Both the position numbers and the translations under genes were made by a program. Shown piece after piece: positions 19,222 to 28,252 of a stretch of DNA of 33,224 nucleotides. Source of the stretch: Candidatus Accumulibacter phosphatis (lineage in GTDB: Bacteria; Pseudomonadota; Gammaproteobacteria; Burkholderiales; Rhodocyclaceae); the NCBI RefSeq assembly GCF_012939955.1, contig NZ_SPMY01000065.1, positions 1-33,224 on the forward strand. The letters run 5' to 3'. Positions within the stretch are counted from its first letter, which is position 1. Each line of letters begins with the position of its first letter. Below the pieces are notes generated by a model that did not search any database, was not told the origin of the DNA, and saw nothing but the letters and a program-made list of their open reading frames with translations.

Positions 19222-19767
19222 TCACAGCCTGATGAAGTGCTCGCGGTAGAATTTCAGCTCTTCGACAGACTCGCGGATATCGGCCAGCGCGGTATGATCG
19301 GCCTTCTTGACAAAGCCTTTCGCCAGCTCGGGTTTCCAGCGCCGACACAGTTCCTTGAGGGTACTGACGTCGAGATTCCGGTAGTGGAACCAGGCCTCGA
19401 GCTGCGGCATGTACCTGACCATGAAGCGCCGGTCCTGACCGACGGAATTGCCACACATCGGGCTGACCGACTGGCCAACGTACTCCTGCATGAAGGCCAG
19501 CGCGGCCGCTGCAACGGCCCCCTCGTCGAGAGTAGACGCCTTGACGCGAGCGATGAGGCCCGAGCGCGCGTGCGTTTTCTGGTTCCACTCGTCCATGGCT
19601 TCCAGGCAGGCGTCGTCCTGATGCACGACCCACACCGGTGATTCGGCGATCGTCGTCAGCTGACTGTCGGTGACGATCATCGCCAGCTCGATGATGCGAT
19701 CGCGCTCAGGTTCCAGGCCGCTCATTTCCATGTCCAGCCAAACGAGGTGATTTGCATCCTGTGCCAT
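19222..19767 (-). CDS. orn: Oligoribonuclease (DEDDh 3'-5' exonuclease)
   Basis: A 181-residue Orn, full length: degrades 2-5 nt RNA fragments to mononucleotides, including pGpG from c-di-GMP turnover. The DEDDh catalytic set is complete: D12 and E14 ([11 protein letters not shown]), D112 ([11 protein letters not shown]), H158 and D163 ([11 protein letters not shown]). Orn is typical of Beta- and Gammaproteobacteria. It is divergent from the M48 protease gene with only 44 bases between the start codons, a common arrangement. Confidence 0.96.
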   Translation of the reverse strand: MAQDANHLVWLDMEMSGLEPERDRIIELAMIVTDSQLTTIAESPVWVVHQDDACLEAMDEWNQKTHARSGLIARVKASTLDEGAVAAAALAFMQEYVGQSVSPMCGNSVGQDRRFMVRYMPQLEAWFHYRNLDVSTLKELCRRWKPELAKGFVKKADHTALADIRESVEELKFYREHFIRL

Positions 19768-19811
19768 ATAATCCGCCTGAACCGATAAAACGACTATTGT
19801 GTCACACTCGT

Positions 19812-21051
19812 ATGCTCAATCCTCTCTCTCTCGCCTTCCTTGCCGCCCTGTTGGCGACGTTCATCCTGCGCCTCTGGCTGGCTCAACGCCAGATCTCGCA
19901 TGTCATGGCGCACCGCGCAGCAGTTCCCGCGAGCTTCGCCGACCGCATCGAACTCGCCGCACACCAGAAAGCCGCTGACTACACGGTAAGGCGGGCCCGC
20001 TTCGGCAGAGTTGACCTGGTCGTCGAAGTCGCGCTGCTGCTCGCCTTGACGCTGGGAGGCGGCCTGCAGGCCCTGCACGACTTCTGGTCGCCACGACTCG
20101 ACGGCCTGCCCTACGGCGTCGCCCTGATCTTCAGTGTGCTGGCGATCTCGGCCATCATCGATCTGCCACTGGCGCTTTATCGACAGTTCGTCATCGAAGA
20201 AGAATTCGCCTTCAACCGCATGACGCCAGGGCTGTTTCTCGCCGACCTCCTGAAACAGGCGGCCCTTGGCGTCGCCATCGGCACGCCGGTGCTGCTCGCC
20301 GTGCTCTGGCTGATGGATAGAATGGGTAGCCTGTGGTGGCTCTACGTGTGGCTCTTCTGGTGCGTCTTCAACCTGCTGATCCTGTTCCTTTACCCGACCT
20401 GGATCGCGCCCCTCTTCAACAAGTTCGTCGCCCTCGACGACGCGCCTCTGAAAGCGCGTGTCGAAGCCTTGCTGAGCCGCTGCGGCTTCAGCAGTTCGGG
20501 CCTTTTCGTGATGGACGGTTCAAAGCGCTCCAGCCACGGCAACGCCTATTTCACCGGTTTCGGCAAAAGCAAACGCATCGTCTTTTTCGACACCCTCCTC
20601 GGCCGCCTGCAACCTCTCGAGGTGGAGGCCGTGCTGGCGCACGAACTCGGTCACTTCAAGCACCGCCACGTGCTCAAGCGCATCGCCATGCTCTTCGCGC
20701 TGTCGCTCGGCTTTCTCGCCATCCTCGGGCAGCTGATTGACGCCAGCTGGTTCTTCAACGGCCTCGGTGTCGAAACGCAGAATACGGCCCTGGGGCTGCT
20801 GCTGTTCTTCCTCGCCGCGCCGGTGTTCACCTTTCTGCTCACCCCGCTGCTGAGCCTGCTCTCACGCCGCGACGAGTTCGAGGCCGACCGCTACGCAGCC
20901 GACAAGGCTTCCGCCAGCGATCTCGTTGCCGCGCTGGTGAAGCTGTACGAAGACAACGCAGCCACCTTGACCCCCGACCCCGCTGCACTCGCTGTTCTAC
21001 GATTCTCACCCACCCGCTGCGCTGCGTATTGCACGCCTGCAGCAGGTGTGA
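19812..21051 (+). CDS. M48 metalloprotease, Ste24/CAAX-protease-like, +1 frameshift near the end
   Basis: A multi-spanning zinc metalloprotease of peptidase family M48 (Ste24-like), inner membrane. The N-terminal M48_N region (about 1-190) has several hydrophobic segments and [20 protein letters not shown]. The zinc motif HELGH is at 277-281 ([18 protein letters not shown]), and the distal glutamate lies in [11 protein letters not shown]. At about 20975-20985 one extra C shifts the frame. Deleting it gives [16 protein letters not shown] and [10 protein letters not shown] then TGA at 21051, the standard family C-terminus, 412 residues in all. As written the frame runs on to 21083 with an unrelated tail. 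pcd and rsgA follow closely, the usual neighbours of this gene. Confidence 0.87.
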
Positions 21052-21079
21052 ACCCAGCCCACCCGAGGATCTCGCCGCC

Positions 21080-21422
21080 ATGACTACCGCACACGAACTT
21101 GCCCGCGAACATTGCCGCCCCCCTGCGCGGCAGTGAACACCTGCTCGAGCCGGCGCAGGCAGACAGTCTGCTCACCTGCCTGCGGGATTGGCAGATTTCT
21201 GGCGGTGGCCTGCTGCAGAAGGAATTTACCTTTGCCAGCTACGCCGCGACGCTGCTCTTCGTCAATACCGTCGCTGCCCTCGCGGAACGCGAAAACCACC
21301 ACCCCGACCTGGAAGTCGGCTACGGCCGTGTCAAGGTCAGCTACAGCACGCACGATGTCGGTGGCCTGTCGCGCAACGATTTCACCTGCGCTGCCAAAAT
21401 TGAGGCCCTGACGGGGTTTTGA
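21080..21422 (+). CDS. 4a-hydroxytetrahydrobiopterin dehydratase (pterin dehydratase), +1 frameshift
   Basis: PCD/DCoH family: dehydrates 4a-hydroxytetrahydropterin, recycling the cofactor of aromatic amino acid hydroxylases. The main frame shows the conserved core GGLLQKEFTFASYAATLLFVNTVAALAERENHHPDLEVGYGRVKVSYSTHDVGGLS in pieces: E/H-H-P-D-L at about 77-82 and the final THDVGGLSRNDF. The natural start is probably the ATG at 21080 (MTTAHELAREHCRP), behind GAGG. That frame hits a stop unless one C is removed from the run of six at 21118-21123, which then joins RPLRGSEHLLEPAQ to the main frame for 113 residues. The uncorrected main frame can only begin at a TTG (21099). Its stop overlaps the rsgA start. 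Confidence 0.83.
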
Positions 21423-22285
21423 AGCTGACCGGCACCGTCGTCGCAGCTTATGGCCGGCAATACCGGGTCGAGTTGGCCGATACCACGACCCTGCTCTGCT
21501 TCCCGCGCGGCAAGAAGAGCGCCATCGCCTGCGGCGACCGGGTCATCGTCGAACAAAGCAGCGCCAACCAGGGCGTGATCAGCTCGATCGAAGCGCGCCG
21601 AACCCTGCTCTATCGCTCGGACCACTTCAAGCAGAAACTGATTGCCGCCAACGTCACGCAAGTGATTGTTGTGGTCGCCACCGAACCCGCTTTTTCGGAC
21701 GAGTTGATCACGCGCTGCATCGTTGCTGCGGAGAGCCAGGATATCAAGGTGTTGATCGTTCTCAACAAGTGCGACCTGAGCGAGCGGGTGGCAGCAGCCC
21801 GGGCGCCGCTGGCGCAGTATGAAAAGCTCGGCTACCCGGTAATGATGCTCTCCGCGACACAGGACAGCGCCCTCCTCCTGCCCCATCTTGCCGGGCATCT
21901 CAGCCTGCTGATCGGCCAATCCGGGATGGGCAAATCAACCCTGATCAATTCCCTGATCCCCGACGCCCGAGCAGCCACGCGCGAGATCTCGGAAGCGCTC
22001 AACACCGGCAAGCACACCACCACGCATTCCCGGCTCTACCGTCTCGGCACGGCCGCGGCGCTGATCGACTCGCCGGGGCTGACCGAGTTCGGCCTGCAGC
22101 ACCTGTCGTCGGAGGACATCGCACTGGCGTTTCTCGAACTTCGCCCGCTGCTCGGCAAGTGCCGCTTTCGTAACTGCCGGCACGACCGTGAACCCCACTG
22201 CAGCGTGCATACTGCGCTCGGGCACGGCGACATCGACCCACGCCGCTACGCGGTATTCCGCTCACTCTGCGCCGAAATCGGCTAA
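21419..22285 (+). CDS. rsgA: Small ribosomal subunit biogenesis GTPase RsgA
   Basis: A 288-residue circularly permuted GTPase that acts in late 30S maturation. The OB-fold domain (1-65) is followed by permuted motifs in the order G4 NKCD (116-119), G1 GQSGMGKST (166-174), G3 DSPG (217-220). The C-terminal zinc site C248-x4-C253-x-H255-x5-C261 (KCRFRNCRHDREPHC) is complete. The likely start is a TTG at 21419 that overlaps the pcd stop (TTGA), giving MKLTGTVVAAYGRQYRVEL; no ATG fits the family N-terminus. The TTG start suggests coupling to pcd translation and low expression. Confidence 0.94.
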   Translation: MKLTGTVVAAYGRQYRVELADTTTLLCFPRGKKSAIACGDRVIVEQSSANQGVISSIEARRTLLYRSDHFKQKLIAANVTQVIVVVATEPAFSDELITRCIVAAESQDIKVLIVLNKCDLSERVAAARAPLAQYEKLGYPVMMLSATQDSALLLPHLAGHLSLLIGQSGMGKSTLINSLIPDARAATREISEALNTGKHTTTHSRLYRLGTAAALIDSPGLTEFGLQHLSSEDIALAFLELRPLLGKCRFRNCRHDREPHCSVHTALGHGDIDPRRYAVFRSLCAEIG

Positions 22286-22304
22286 CCCCACAGGAGTCTT
22301 TACG

Positions 22305-22583
22305 ATGAGCGACATCAGTATTCGCCGCAACCATGGAAAAACGCGCGCCCAGGCCCGTAAATCTGCTGAACACATGGCTGCCGAGTTGAAGGAGGAGTTC
22401 GACCTGGATTACGACTGGGACGGCGATGTCATGAACTTCAAGAGGCCAGGCGTTAGCGGCGAATTGTCGCTCGACAGCAAGGAGGTCGCGCTCGAAATCA
22501 CGCTTGGTTTGCTGCTCTTCGCGCTCAAGCCAAGCATCGAGCGCGAAGTACAACGTTTCTTCGATGAGAATTTTCCAGCCTGA
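22305..22583 (+). CDS. Polyhydroxyalkanoic acid system family protein (PHA_gran_rgn)
   Basis: A 92-residue protein of the PHA_gran_rgn family: ISIRRNHGKTRAQARKSAEHMAAELKEEFDLDYDWDGDVMNFKRPGVSGELSLDSKEV in outline, ending IEREVQRFFDENF. The family name comes from association with PHA granule gene regions; the molecular role is not settled, and the helix-then-strands layout suggests a small lipid- or ligand-binding-like fold. The start at 22305 has CAGGAG about 9 bases upstream. It follows rsgA by 19 bases and opens the storage-lipid neighbourhood that extends to about 29830. Confidence 0.85.
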   Translation: MSDISIRRNHGKTRAQARKSAEHMAAELKEEFDLDYDWDGDVMNFKRPGVSGELSLDSKEVALEITLGLLLFALKPSIEREVQRFFDENFPA

Positions 22584-22622
22584 GGCTGGCGTTCCCACCT
22601 GCGGCCTGCAGACAGGGCTTCT

Positions 22623-22883
22623 TCAGCTCGCGTGCAAGCTCTCGACCAGTGCGATGTACTGCTTCATCGCATCGTCAGACACAGTCCCTTTTATCGCTGC
22701 CCAGGCGTCATACTTGGCGCGACCAACCATGTCCGTAAACCCTGGGCGCCTGCCCTCGACATCGCCATCGGTGGCCTGCTTGTAGAACGCATAAAGCTTC
22801 AGCAAGGAGGCGTTGTCCGGCCGCTCGCTGAGGGTCTTGGAAGCGGCCACGGCGGCCTCGAACTGGGTCTGTAAATCACTCAC
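22623..22883 (-). CDS. Acyl-CoA-binding protein
   Basis: An 86-residue acyl-CoA-binding protein: a four-helix bundle that binds medium- and long-chain acyl-CoA esters in the cytoplasm. The family signature is clear: LKLYAFYKQATDGDVEGRRPGFTDMVGRAKYDAWAAIKGT, with the conserved Tyr/Lys that contact the CoA, and a final IALVESL helix. I chose the GTG at 22883 (VSDLQTQFEAAV), because a GGAGAG site lies 7 bases upstream and the resulting length is exactly that of the family; an open frame to 22988 has no similarity. It is divergent from the wax ester synthase gene 78 bases away, which suggests a shared control region and a role in presenting acyl-CoA to that enzyme. Confidence 0.92.
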   Translation of the reverse strand: MSDLQTQFEAAVAASKTLSERPDNASLLKLYAFYKQATDGDVEGRRPGFTDMVGRAKYDAWAAIKGTVSDDAMKQYIALVESLHAS

Positions 22884-22961
22884 GCTGATCTCTCCGGTCG
22901 ATAAACTGATGAATCGTCTTGCCATTATATGCCTTGGCCATTTTCTCCGGGAGCAGTTGGG

Positions 22962-24464
22962 ATGACCGCGCGCGAAAAAGTTTCCCACGTCGACACCGCC
23001 TGGCTACGCATGGACCGACCTGAAAATCTGATGCAAATCATCGGCGTCATGATCTTCCTTGGCCGCATCGACAGCGAGCGCCTGAAACGCACCATTGTCC
23101 ATCGCCTGCTGTGTTACCGACGCTTCCGGCAGATCGCGACGGTAGACGCCGATGGCGTGTGGTGGGTAGACGACCCTGACTTCGACATTGACACCCACCT
23201 TCGCCATTCACTGCTTCCTGCGCCCGGCGGCAAACTGGAACTGCAGAAGTTCGTCGCCGAAATGGCCAGCACACCGCTCAATCCGGCACGGCCGCGCTGG
23301 GAATTCAACCTCGTCGAAATCGCCGACGGAAATTCAGCCCTGGTCGTTCGCATCCATCACGCGATTGCCGACGGCATCGCCCTCATCGGGGTCACCAACG
23401 CCTTGACCGACGCGCAAATCGATGCCCCGGAAGAGTCTGAGCGGAGCACCGCGACTGGCGCCAGCGCTGATCGACCCGGCACGGCTGGCGACGCAAGCGA
23501 TAGAGGCGAGTTCTTCTGGGAGCTGGTCCTTGAACCGCTCAGCGAAGTCACGGCGAGCGTGCTCAGCGTCGGCTGCAAGCTCTGGGGACAATACCTCGCC
23601 CTGCGCAAGGAGTCGGCGCCAATCGGCGACCTTGCCCGCATCGGCGGCGCCGTTGCCCGAGAAATCGGCAAACTGGCGCTGATGCCGGCGGACAGCCCAA
23701 CACGCTTCAAGGGAAAGCCGGGTACGGTCAAGCGCGTCGCCTGGTCGGAGCCAATCTCACTGGCCGAGATCAAGGCCACGGGCAAGGCACTCGGCTGCTC
23801 GGTCAACGACACCCTGCTCGCGGCGGCGGCGGGCGCACTGCGCGGCTATCTGATGGCCAAGGGCGACGTGGTAAACGGCGCCGAGATTCGCGTCATGGTC
23901 CCGGTCAATCTGCGCGCGCCGAATGACAGCGGCGATCTCGGTAACCGTTTCGGCCTGGTGGCACTGGAACTACCGGTCGGTATCGAGAACCCACTCGCCC
24001 GCCTCTACGCGACACGCGCCCGGATGGCCGCACTGAAGAGCTCCTATCAGGCGCTGCTGACCTACGCCCTGCTCGGCGCGGCGGGCATGGCACCAGGCTT
24101 CGTCGAAGAGCAACTGCTCCGCCTGCTGGCCGGGAAGACGACGGCGGTGATGACCAATGTCCCGGGCTCGCAGCAGCTGCGCTATCTAGCCGGCCAAAGC
24201 ATCGACCAGCAGATGGTCTGGGTTCCGCAGGCTGGCGACATTGGCATGGGGGTCAGCATCCTCTCCTATAACCAGCGCGTACAACTGGGCGTGATCACCG
24301 ACAAAGGCATGGTCGACGATCCGCAGAACATCGTCGACCGCTTTGCCGATGAGTTCGAAAAACTTCTCTGGCTGGTCCTCCTGCAACCCGGCGATCGGCT
24401 TGCCGACCCCGACGCCGTTGCCGAAGACCTGGCCCGCAGCCCCCCCACCAGCAGACCAAGCTGA
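22962..24464 (+). CDS. Wax ester synthase / diacylglycerol acyltransferase (WS/DGAT)
   Basis: A 500-residue bifunctional-type acyltransferase that esterifies fatty alcohols or diacylglycerol with acyl-CoA at the membrane surface, forming neutral lipid. The catalytic motif HHAIADG sits at 132-138 (HHxxxDG). Other family marks are SHVDTAWLRMDRPENLMQI at the N-terminus, PRWEFNLVE (111-119), the CSVNDTLLAAAAGALRGYL segment, and the late block VMTNVPGSQQLRYLAG with GDIGMGVSILSYN. The start at 22962 is supported by GGGAG and by the family N-terminus; an ATG at 22929 is also in frame. It is divergent from the acyl-CoA-binding protein gene. With the fatty acyl-CoA reductase at 28253 it would complete a wax ester pathway. 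Confidence 0.92.
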   Translation: MTAREKVSHVDTAWLRMDRPENLMQIIGVMIFLGRIDSERLKRTIVHRLLCYRRFRQIATVDADGVWWVDDPDFDIDTHLRHSLLPAPGGKLELQKFVAEMASTPLNPARPRWEFNLVEIADGNSALVVRIHHAIADGIALIGVTNALTDAQIDAPEESERSTATGASADRPGTAGDASDRGEFFWELVLEPLSEVTASVLSVGCKLWGQYLALRKESAPIGDLARIGGAVAREIGKLALMPADSPTRFKGKPGTVKRVAWSEPISLAEIKATGKALGCSVNDTLLAAAAGALRGYLMAKGDVVNGAEIRVMVPVNLRAPNDSGDLGNRFGLVALELPVGIENPLARLYATRARMAALKSSYQALLTYALLGAAGMAPGFVEEQLLRLLAGKTTAVMTNVPGSQQLRYLAGQSIDQQMVWVPQAGDIGMGVSILSYNQRVQLGVITDKGMVDDPQNIVDRFADEFEKLLWLVLLQPGDRLADPDAVAEDLARSPPTSRPS

Positions 24465-24508
24465 CCCGCGTCGCCCGCACGAGCAACGCGCCACGGCTAC
24501 GGCGAAGC

Positions 24509-25282
24509 TCAATCAGCCAGTTCGGCCCGCGCCGCTTCGACATCGAGGCGCTCCATCGCATCCATCGGCGTGAAAGCCGCGGCTTCCTGATAGAAGCGCT
24601 CGGCATCCTTCATTTTCGCCTTGCCAAACATCATCACCAGGGCATTCGCATACTCGATGCGGGTAATCGCAGAATCGGGGTTAAGCTTCAGAGCCGCTTC
24701 GAGGAGTTCGTTGGCGGTGCTCTTCTTCACTCCGTAGGTCACTCCCCCGACCAGCGCTCCGACCTTGTCGAGCACCTCGGCGTGATAAGCGCCCAGCGCG
24801 ACACGTGCGTCGGCGTGCCGGGGTTGCAGTTCGAGAGCCTGCACCAGGCTGTGTTTGATCTTGCCGCCGAGGCCCTGCGTCAGCGCCTTGACCACCGAGA
24901 TGCTCTGGCTGTAGCGGCCAAGGGCATAGGCGTGCAAGTACCAGCAATTGGCGTCAGCCGGCGTTTTTCCCTGCTGCTCCTCGCAGCGCCGAGCGACCTC
25001 CAGAAGTAGTCGACGCTTGTGCTCGTCATCGCTATCGAGGTAATTCGCATAGATGGCGGCAGCCTTGTTGGCGGCGTTGTAGCCGGCGATACCACAGGCC
25101 AGGCCAGACTCGACCGCTTTGCCAAAGTCACCCGCGTGATAACTGCGCCAGGCATCCTGGACCCTGGCGTCCTCGGGAAACGGCTCACAGTCACCACGAT
25201 GCAGGCGCTCCCAGCTCTTCTGCAGCGCCGCGCCGGGATAGGCGTAGGCCTTTTCGGGATAGGGGAATTTGTTCCAAGCCAT
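24509..25282 (-). CDS. TPR-like hypothetical protein
   Basis: A 257-residue soluble, mostly helical protein with tetratricopeptide-like features but no named family that I recognise. Helical pairs with TPR-like spacing include WRSYHAGDFGKAVESGLACG (about 66-85), AALKLNPDSAITRIEYANAL and AERFYQEAAAFTPMDAMERLDVEAARAELAD at the C-terminus. There is no signal peptide or membrane segment. A strong GGAGGAAG site precedes the ATG at 25282. It lies 42 bases after the TetR gene on the same strand and is probably co-transcribed with it, at the end of the patatin, TetR, TPR set. A role in the neighbouring lipid or PHA genes is suggested only by location. Confidence 0.7.
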   Translation of the reverse strand: MAWNKFPYPEKAYAYPGAALQKSWERLHRGDCEPFPEDARVQDAWRSYHAGDFGKAVESGLACGIAGYNAANKAAAIYANYLDSDDEHKRRLLLEVARRCEEQQGKTPADANCWYLHAYALGRYSQSISVVKALTQGLGGKIKHSLVQALELQPRHADARVALGAYHAEVLDKVGALVGGVTYGVKKSTANELLEAALKLNPDSAITRIEYANALVMMFGKAKMKDAERFYQEAAAFTPMDAMERLDVEAARAELAD

Positions 25283-25324
25283 GATCTTCCTCCAGATGCG
25301 TGAGAAATTTCCACCAACCTGCTG

Positions 25325-25984
25325 CTACGTCGTGACGTACTCACGCGACAGCTTTTCGAGCAGCATTTTCGATTCGTCAAGCAGAAATGGTGAGAGCATC
25401 GCCATCACCTGATACACACCGCGCCCGATGCGACCGCCCTCGATCTTGCCGCGTGGATCGCAAGCGTACTCGAACGACAGCCAGTAGCTGGCGATCACCG
25501 CCACGTTCGTCGCCAGAGCCCGTAGTTCCAGAGTTGTCGCACGCATGGCACCCGTCGCTACCAGGCCCTCGCAGAGATTGGTTGCGGTATGCACTTTGTG
25601 CGCCATGATCTGCTTGAAATGGATCTCGAGCAGGCGATTGCGGGTCAGCAGATCGTTCAGATCACGGTAGAAGAAGCGATACTTCCAGATCGTTTCGAAG
25701 AGCAGGTGCAGAAACAGCCAGATATCTTCCACATCGGCCAGGCGTCGCGTCGGCGCGGCAAGCGTTTCCTCGATCTCGCGCTCGAAGACGACGAAAATCT
25801 CCTCGATGATCTCGTCCTTGTTGTGGAAGTGATAATAGAGGTTGCCGGGACTGATGTTCATCTCGTCGGCAATGACCGTCGTCGTCACGTTCGGCTCGCC
25901 AAAGTCGTTGAACAAGCGCAGGCTGGTCTCGACGATTCTCTCGCGAGTACGCCTCTTCGGCTTTTTTTTCCATCCGTCCCCCAT
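25325..25984 (-). CDS. TetR/AcrR family transcriptional regulator
   Basis: A 219-residue TetR-type repressor. The N-terminal DNA-binding domain is clear: TRERIVETSLRLFNDFGEPNVTTTVIADEMNISPGNLYYHFHNKDEIIEEIF (about residues 13-64), with the helix-turn-helix at about 35-54. The C-terminal ligand domain (70-219) is hydrophobic and aromatic (DIWLFLHLLFETIWKYRFFYRDLNDLL), consistent with a lipid-like or acyl-CoA effector, though that is inference. A basic stretch (KKKPKRRTR) precedes the HTH. Its neighbours are the patatin gene upstream and the TPR gene downstream on the same strand, so it probably controls the lipid gene set or itself. Confidence 0.88.
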   Translation of the reverse strand: MGDGWKKKPKRRTRERIVETSLRLFNDFGEPNVTTTVIADEMNISPGNLYYHFHNKDEIIEEIFVVFEREIEETLAAPTRRLADVEDIWLFLHLLFETIWKYRFFYRDLNDLLTRNRLLEIHFKQIMAHKVHTATNLCEGLVATGAMRATTLELRALATNVAVIASYWLSFEYACDPRGKIEGGRIGRGVYQVMAMLSPFLLDESKMLLEKLSREYVTT

Positions 25985-26076
25985 CGTGAGCCAGATTGTC
26001 GACGCGGGTCAGGATAGCACCGCTGGCAAGCGCAGGGAATGCCACTCGCCTTGTTCCCGAGAGCGGGAGAACGGGG

Positions 26077-27294
26077 TCACGCCTTTTGCGCCTGCAACCA
26101 CCGTTCCAGGTCAGCCAGGGACGAATCGAGCGCGCTGGCGCTGCTCGCCAGATCCGGACGGCGCTTGCGTGACAGGAGAGAGCGCGTGTGATCCTTGAGC
26201 ACACCGAGATTCAACTGGAAGCCATGGCGCGCAAGAATGGGCTGCAGTTCGTGGCGGCGCTGATAGAGGTCCTTGCGGGTCCGCTGATAGGCATGCTCAC
26301 AAAGGCGACTACGGCCACGATAGCTGAAGACATTGGTAAAGAACATGTCAGCATCGTCGCGTGTCGGTTCGAAGAGCAGCACATCGGCCCCTGCGAACTC
26401 GAGCCGGTAGCGGTCCATGCCGGTGCGCATTCGCGAGTGGATGATGGCGCGAAAAGTCTGTGCCAGGACGACCGGCAAACCGCCCTCGACGAGATGTGTG
26501 GGCGCCGACGTCGAACGTTCGTGCGCCGGTCGCCGAGCCGCTAGCCGAGAATCAAAAGGGACCAGCGGGTTGACACAAATCACCAGATCGGCGCCTTCGT
26601 GCAGCGCAACGGAAGCGTGCAGAGTCTTGATCAAGGCGCCATCGACAAAATAGCGCTCGCCGATCCTGACCGGTGGGAACAAACCCGGCAAAGCCGCACT
26701 TGCCTGCACGGCGACGGAAATCGGCACGTCGTCATACCCTGCCGAGCCGAAGGCTACCGACTCACCCGTATCGAGATCGGTTGCCACCAGAAAAAGCTGG
26801 TGCTTCAACTGGCGAAAATCGTTGCTTCGCCCACCCGTCGAAAAAAGCTTGCAGAGCAGCTTGTCGATTCCCGCATTGTTGAAAACGCCGGTCGGAATGG
26901 CATGGCTGAGGCCCTGGAAAGCCTCCACCAGACGAAGATGCCAAGGGTCGGACAGATACTGCCGCAAGGATGACCAGAAGATAGCCGGCACCGACATGGC
27001 GCGCCGGATGTATTCACCAAAAGCCGGCCGTAACAGCATGCCGGGGTCGAACACTTCGTTGTTGTCGTTCTCGACGAGCATCCTGGCCAGGGCCGCAGGC
27101 CCCAAGCCGTTGGCGACCGCAGCGGAAAGCAGGGCTCCAGAACTGACACCGACGTAGATGTCGAACGCGTTGAAATCGACGCCGTCGAGCGCCTCGGACA
27201 AGGCGACCATTGCGCCCACTTCGTAGATTCCACCCACCGGACCGCCGCCGGCGAGCGCCAGCGCGATCTTTGCAGGCCTGCTTGTCGCCGTCAT
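26077..27294 (-). CDS. Patatin-like phospholipase
   Basis: A 405-residue patatin-domain lipid acyl hydrolase. The oxyanion motif GGGPVGG (16-22), nucleophile elbow G49-V-S-S-G53 with Ser51, and the catalytic Asp218 in the DGA motif (YFVDGALIKT) form the Ser-Asp dyad of the family. No signal peptide is present, so it is probably cytoplasmic or peripherally attached. The region after the patatin fold (about 300-405) is Arg-rich and helical (RMRTGMDRYRLEF, RTRKDLYQRRHELQPIL). Relatives hydrolyse phospholipids or storage lipids, and some act on PHA or neutral lipid. It lies between the phasin and TetR genes on the same strand, which suggests turnover of granule lipid. Confidence 0.87.
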   Translation of the reverse strand: MTATSRPAKIALALAGGGPVGGIYEVGAMVALSEALDGVDFNAFDIYVGVSSGALLSAAVANGLGPAALARMLVENDNNEVFDPGMLLRPAFGEYIRRAMSVPAIFWSSLRQYLSDPWHLRLVEAFQGLSHAIPTGVFNNAGIDKLLCKLFSTGGRSNDFRQLKHQLFLVATDLDTGESVAFGSAGYDDVPISVAVQASAALPGLFPPVRIGERYFVDGALIKTLHASVALHEGADLVICVNPLVPFDSRLAARRPAHERSTSAPTHLVEGGLPVVLAQTFRAIIHSRMRTGMDRYRLEFAGADVLLFEPTRDDADMFFTNVFSYRGRSRLCEHAYQRTRKDLYQRRHELQPILARHGFQLNLGVLKDHTRSLLSRKRRPDLASSASALDSSLADLERWLQAQKA

Positions 27295-27504
27295 GGAATA
27301 GCCCTTTTACTTGAGAAAGCGCGGTCAGAGGCAGCGCCGAAAGGCCAGCCGATGATCCGCGAGGCACGCCGACAGGGTGCACAAGGCGAGACCCGCCCTC
27401 CCGTATTGAGCCTGCTGCGCCCCAGAAAACCTTGCGCGCAGCTTACGGAGCCAGAAGTCGTTCAGAGTCGTTCAGAAACCTGGCACCGCAAGCTGGCGAC
27501 CAGA

Positions 27505-28086
27505 TTACTCGGCGCCACTCTTGGGAAGCGTATTCAGCACGTCGGCAGGCGTTACCGGCACCGCCGGCTTGGCTGTCGCTGCTTTCCGTACCGCAGGCTT
27601 GCGGACAACGGGCTTGGCGGCGGCGGTAACCGCTTGTGCAACGCTCGCAGCCGGCCGAGTGGCCGACTTGACCGTGGTCCTGGGACTGGCCGGCTTGGCG
27701 GCAGGCTTCCCTTCCGTCAGCGCCTGCACGGCAGCGCTCAGATCAACGACGCGTTTGGACAACTTGTCGATATCCTGCTTACTCGGCACGCCGAGGCTTC
27801 CCAGGGCGCGCGCCACGCGATCCTCGAAAACCTGCTCAAGGCGATCCCAGGTCCCGGTTGCCTTGCCGGCCACATCGGCGATCTTTTCATCGGTCATCTT
27901 GCGCGTCTTGGCCTGAATGGTCTCGCCTTCCTTGACCAGCGCGTCGAACACCTTGCCGCCCTCTTCCTGTGCCTTGGCAAAGGCGCCAAGACCCGCCAGC
28001 CAGATTTGCTGGGCAGACTCCTTGACCGTCGATGCCAGTTGGTTCTCGTTGACGTCACCCGCCAGTTCTTTGAGTTTCTTGCCCAT
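27505..28086 (-). CDS. Phasin / PHA granule-associated protein (PhaI-PhaF type)
   Basis: A 193-residue granule-associated phasin of the type found with PHA synthases. The N-terminal phasin domain (about 1-125) has VKESAQQIWLAGLGAFAKAQEEGGKVFDALVKEGE followed by a coiled-coil region (RLEQVFEDRVARALGSLGVPSKQDIDKLSKRVVDLSAAVQAL). The C-terminal 65 residues are an Ala/Lys/Pro-rich, disordered tail (AAKPASPRTTVKSATRPAAS), like a short version of the PhaF histone-like tail, which could contact DNA. The start at 28086 has AAGGAG about 8 bases upstream. It is divergent from the acyl-CoA reductase gene. The gap downstream, 27295-27504, has no gene that I can support. Confidence 0.87.
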   Translation of the reverse strand: MGKKLKELAGDVNENQLASTVKESAQQIWLAGLGAFAKAQEEGGKVFDALVKEGETIQAKTRKMTDEKIADVAGKATGTWDRLEQVFEDRVARALGSLGVPSKQDIDKLSKRVVDLSAAVQALTEGKPAAKPASPRTTVKSATRPAASVAQAVTAAAKPVVRKPAVRKAATAKPAVPVTPADVLNTLPKSGAE

Positions 28087-28252
28087 CTTTATCTCCTTGA
28101 AGGTACTAATCAAAAGGTGACAAGCTTTTTCGCTTGCCCTGGAAACCAAGTCTAGTGACAATATCTAGAGGACGCACACTAAAGGCCTGGGTTGCAAGCT
28201 CTAGCGACTGATAGTCTAGGCAAGAAAATGACATGAATTTCGGGAGACAGCA
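28087..28252. other. Divergent control region between phasin and acyl-CoA reductase genes
   Basis: A 166-base gap between divergent starts. It is AT-richer than the genes on either side and carries the ribosome sites of both genes at its ends and a small hairpin CAAGC/GCTTG (28121-28136). Promoters for both genes should lie here; I cannot assign -35/-10 boxes with confidence. Confidence 0.4.
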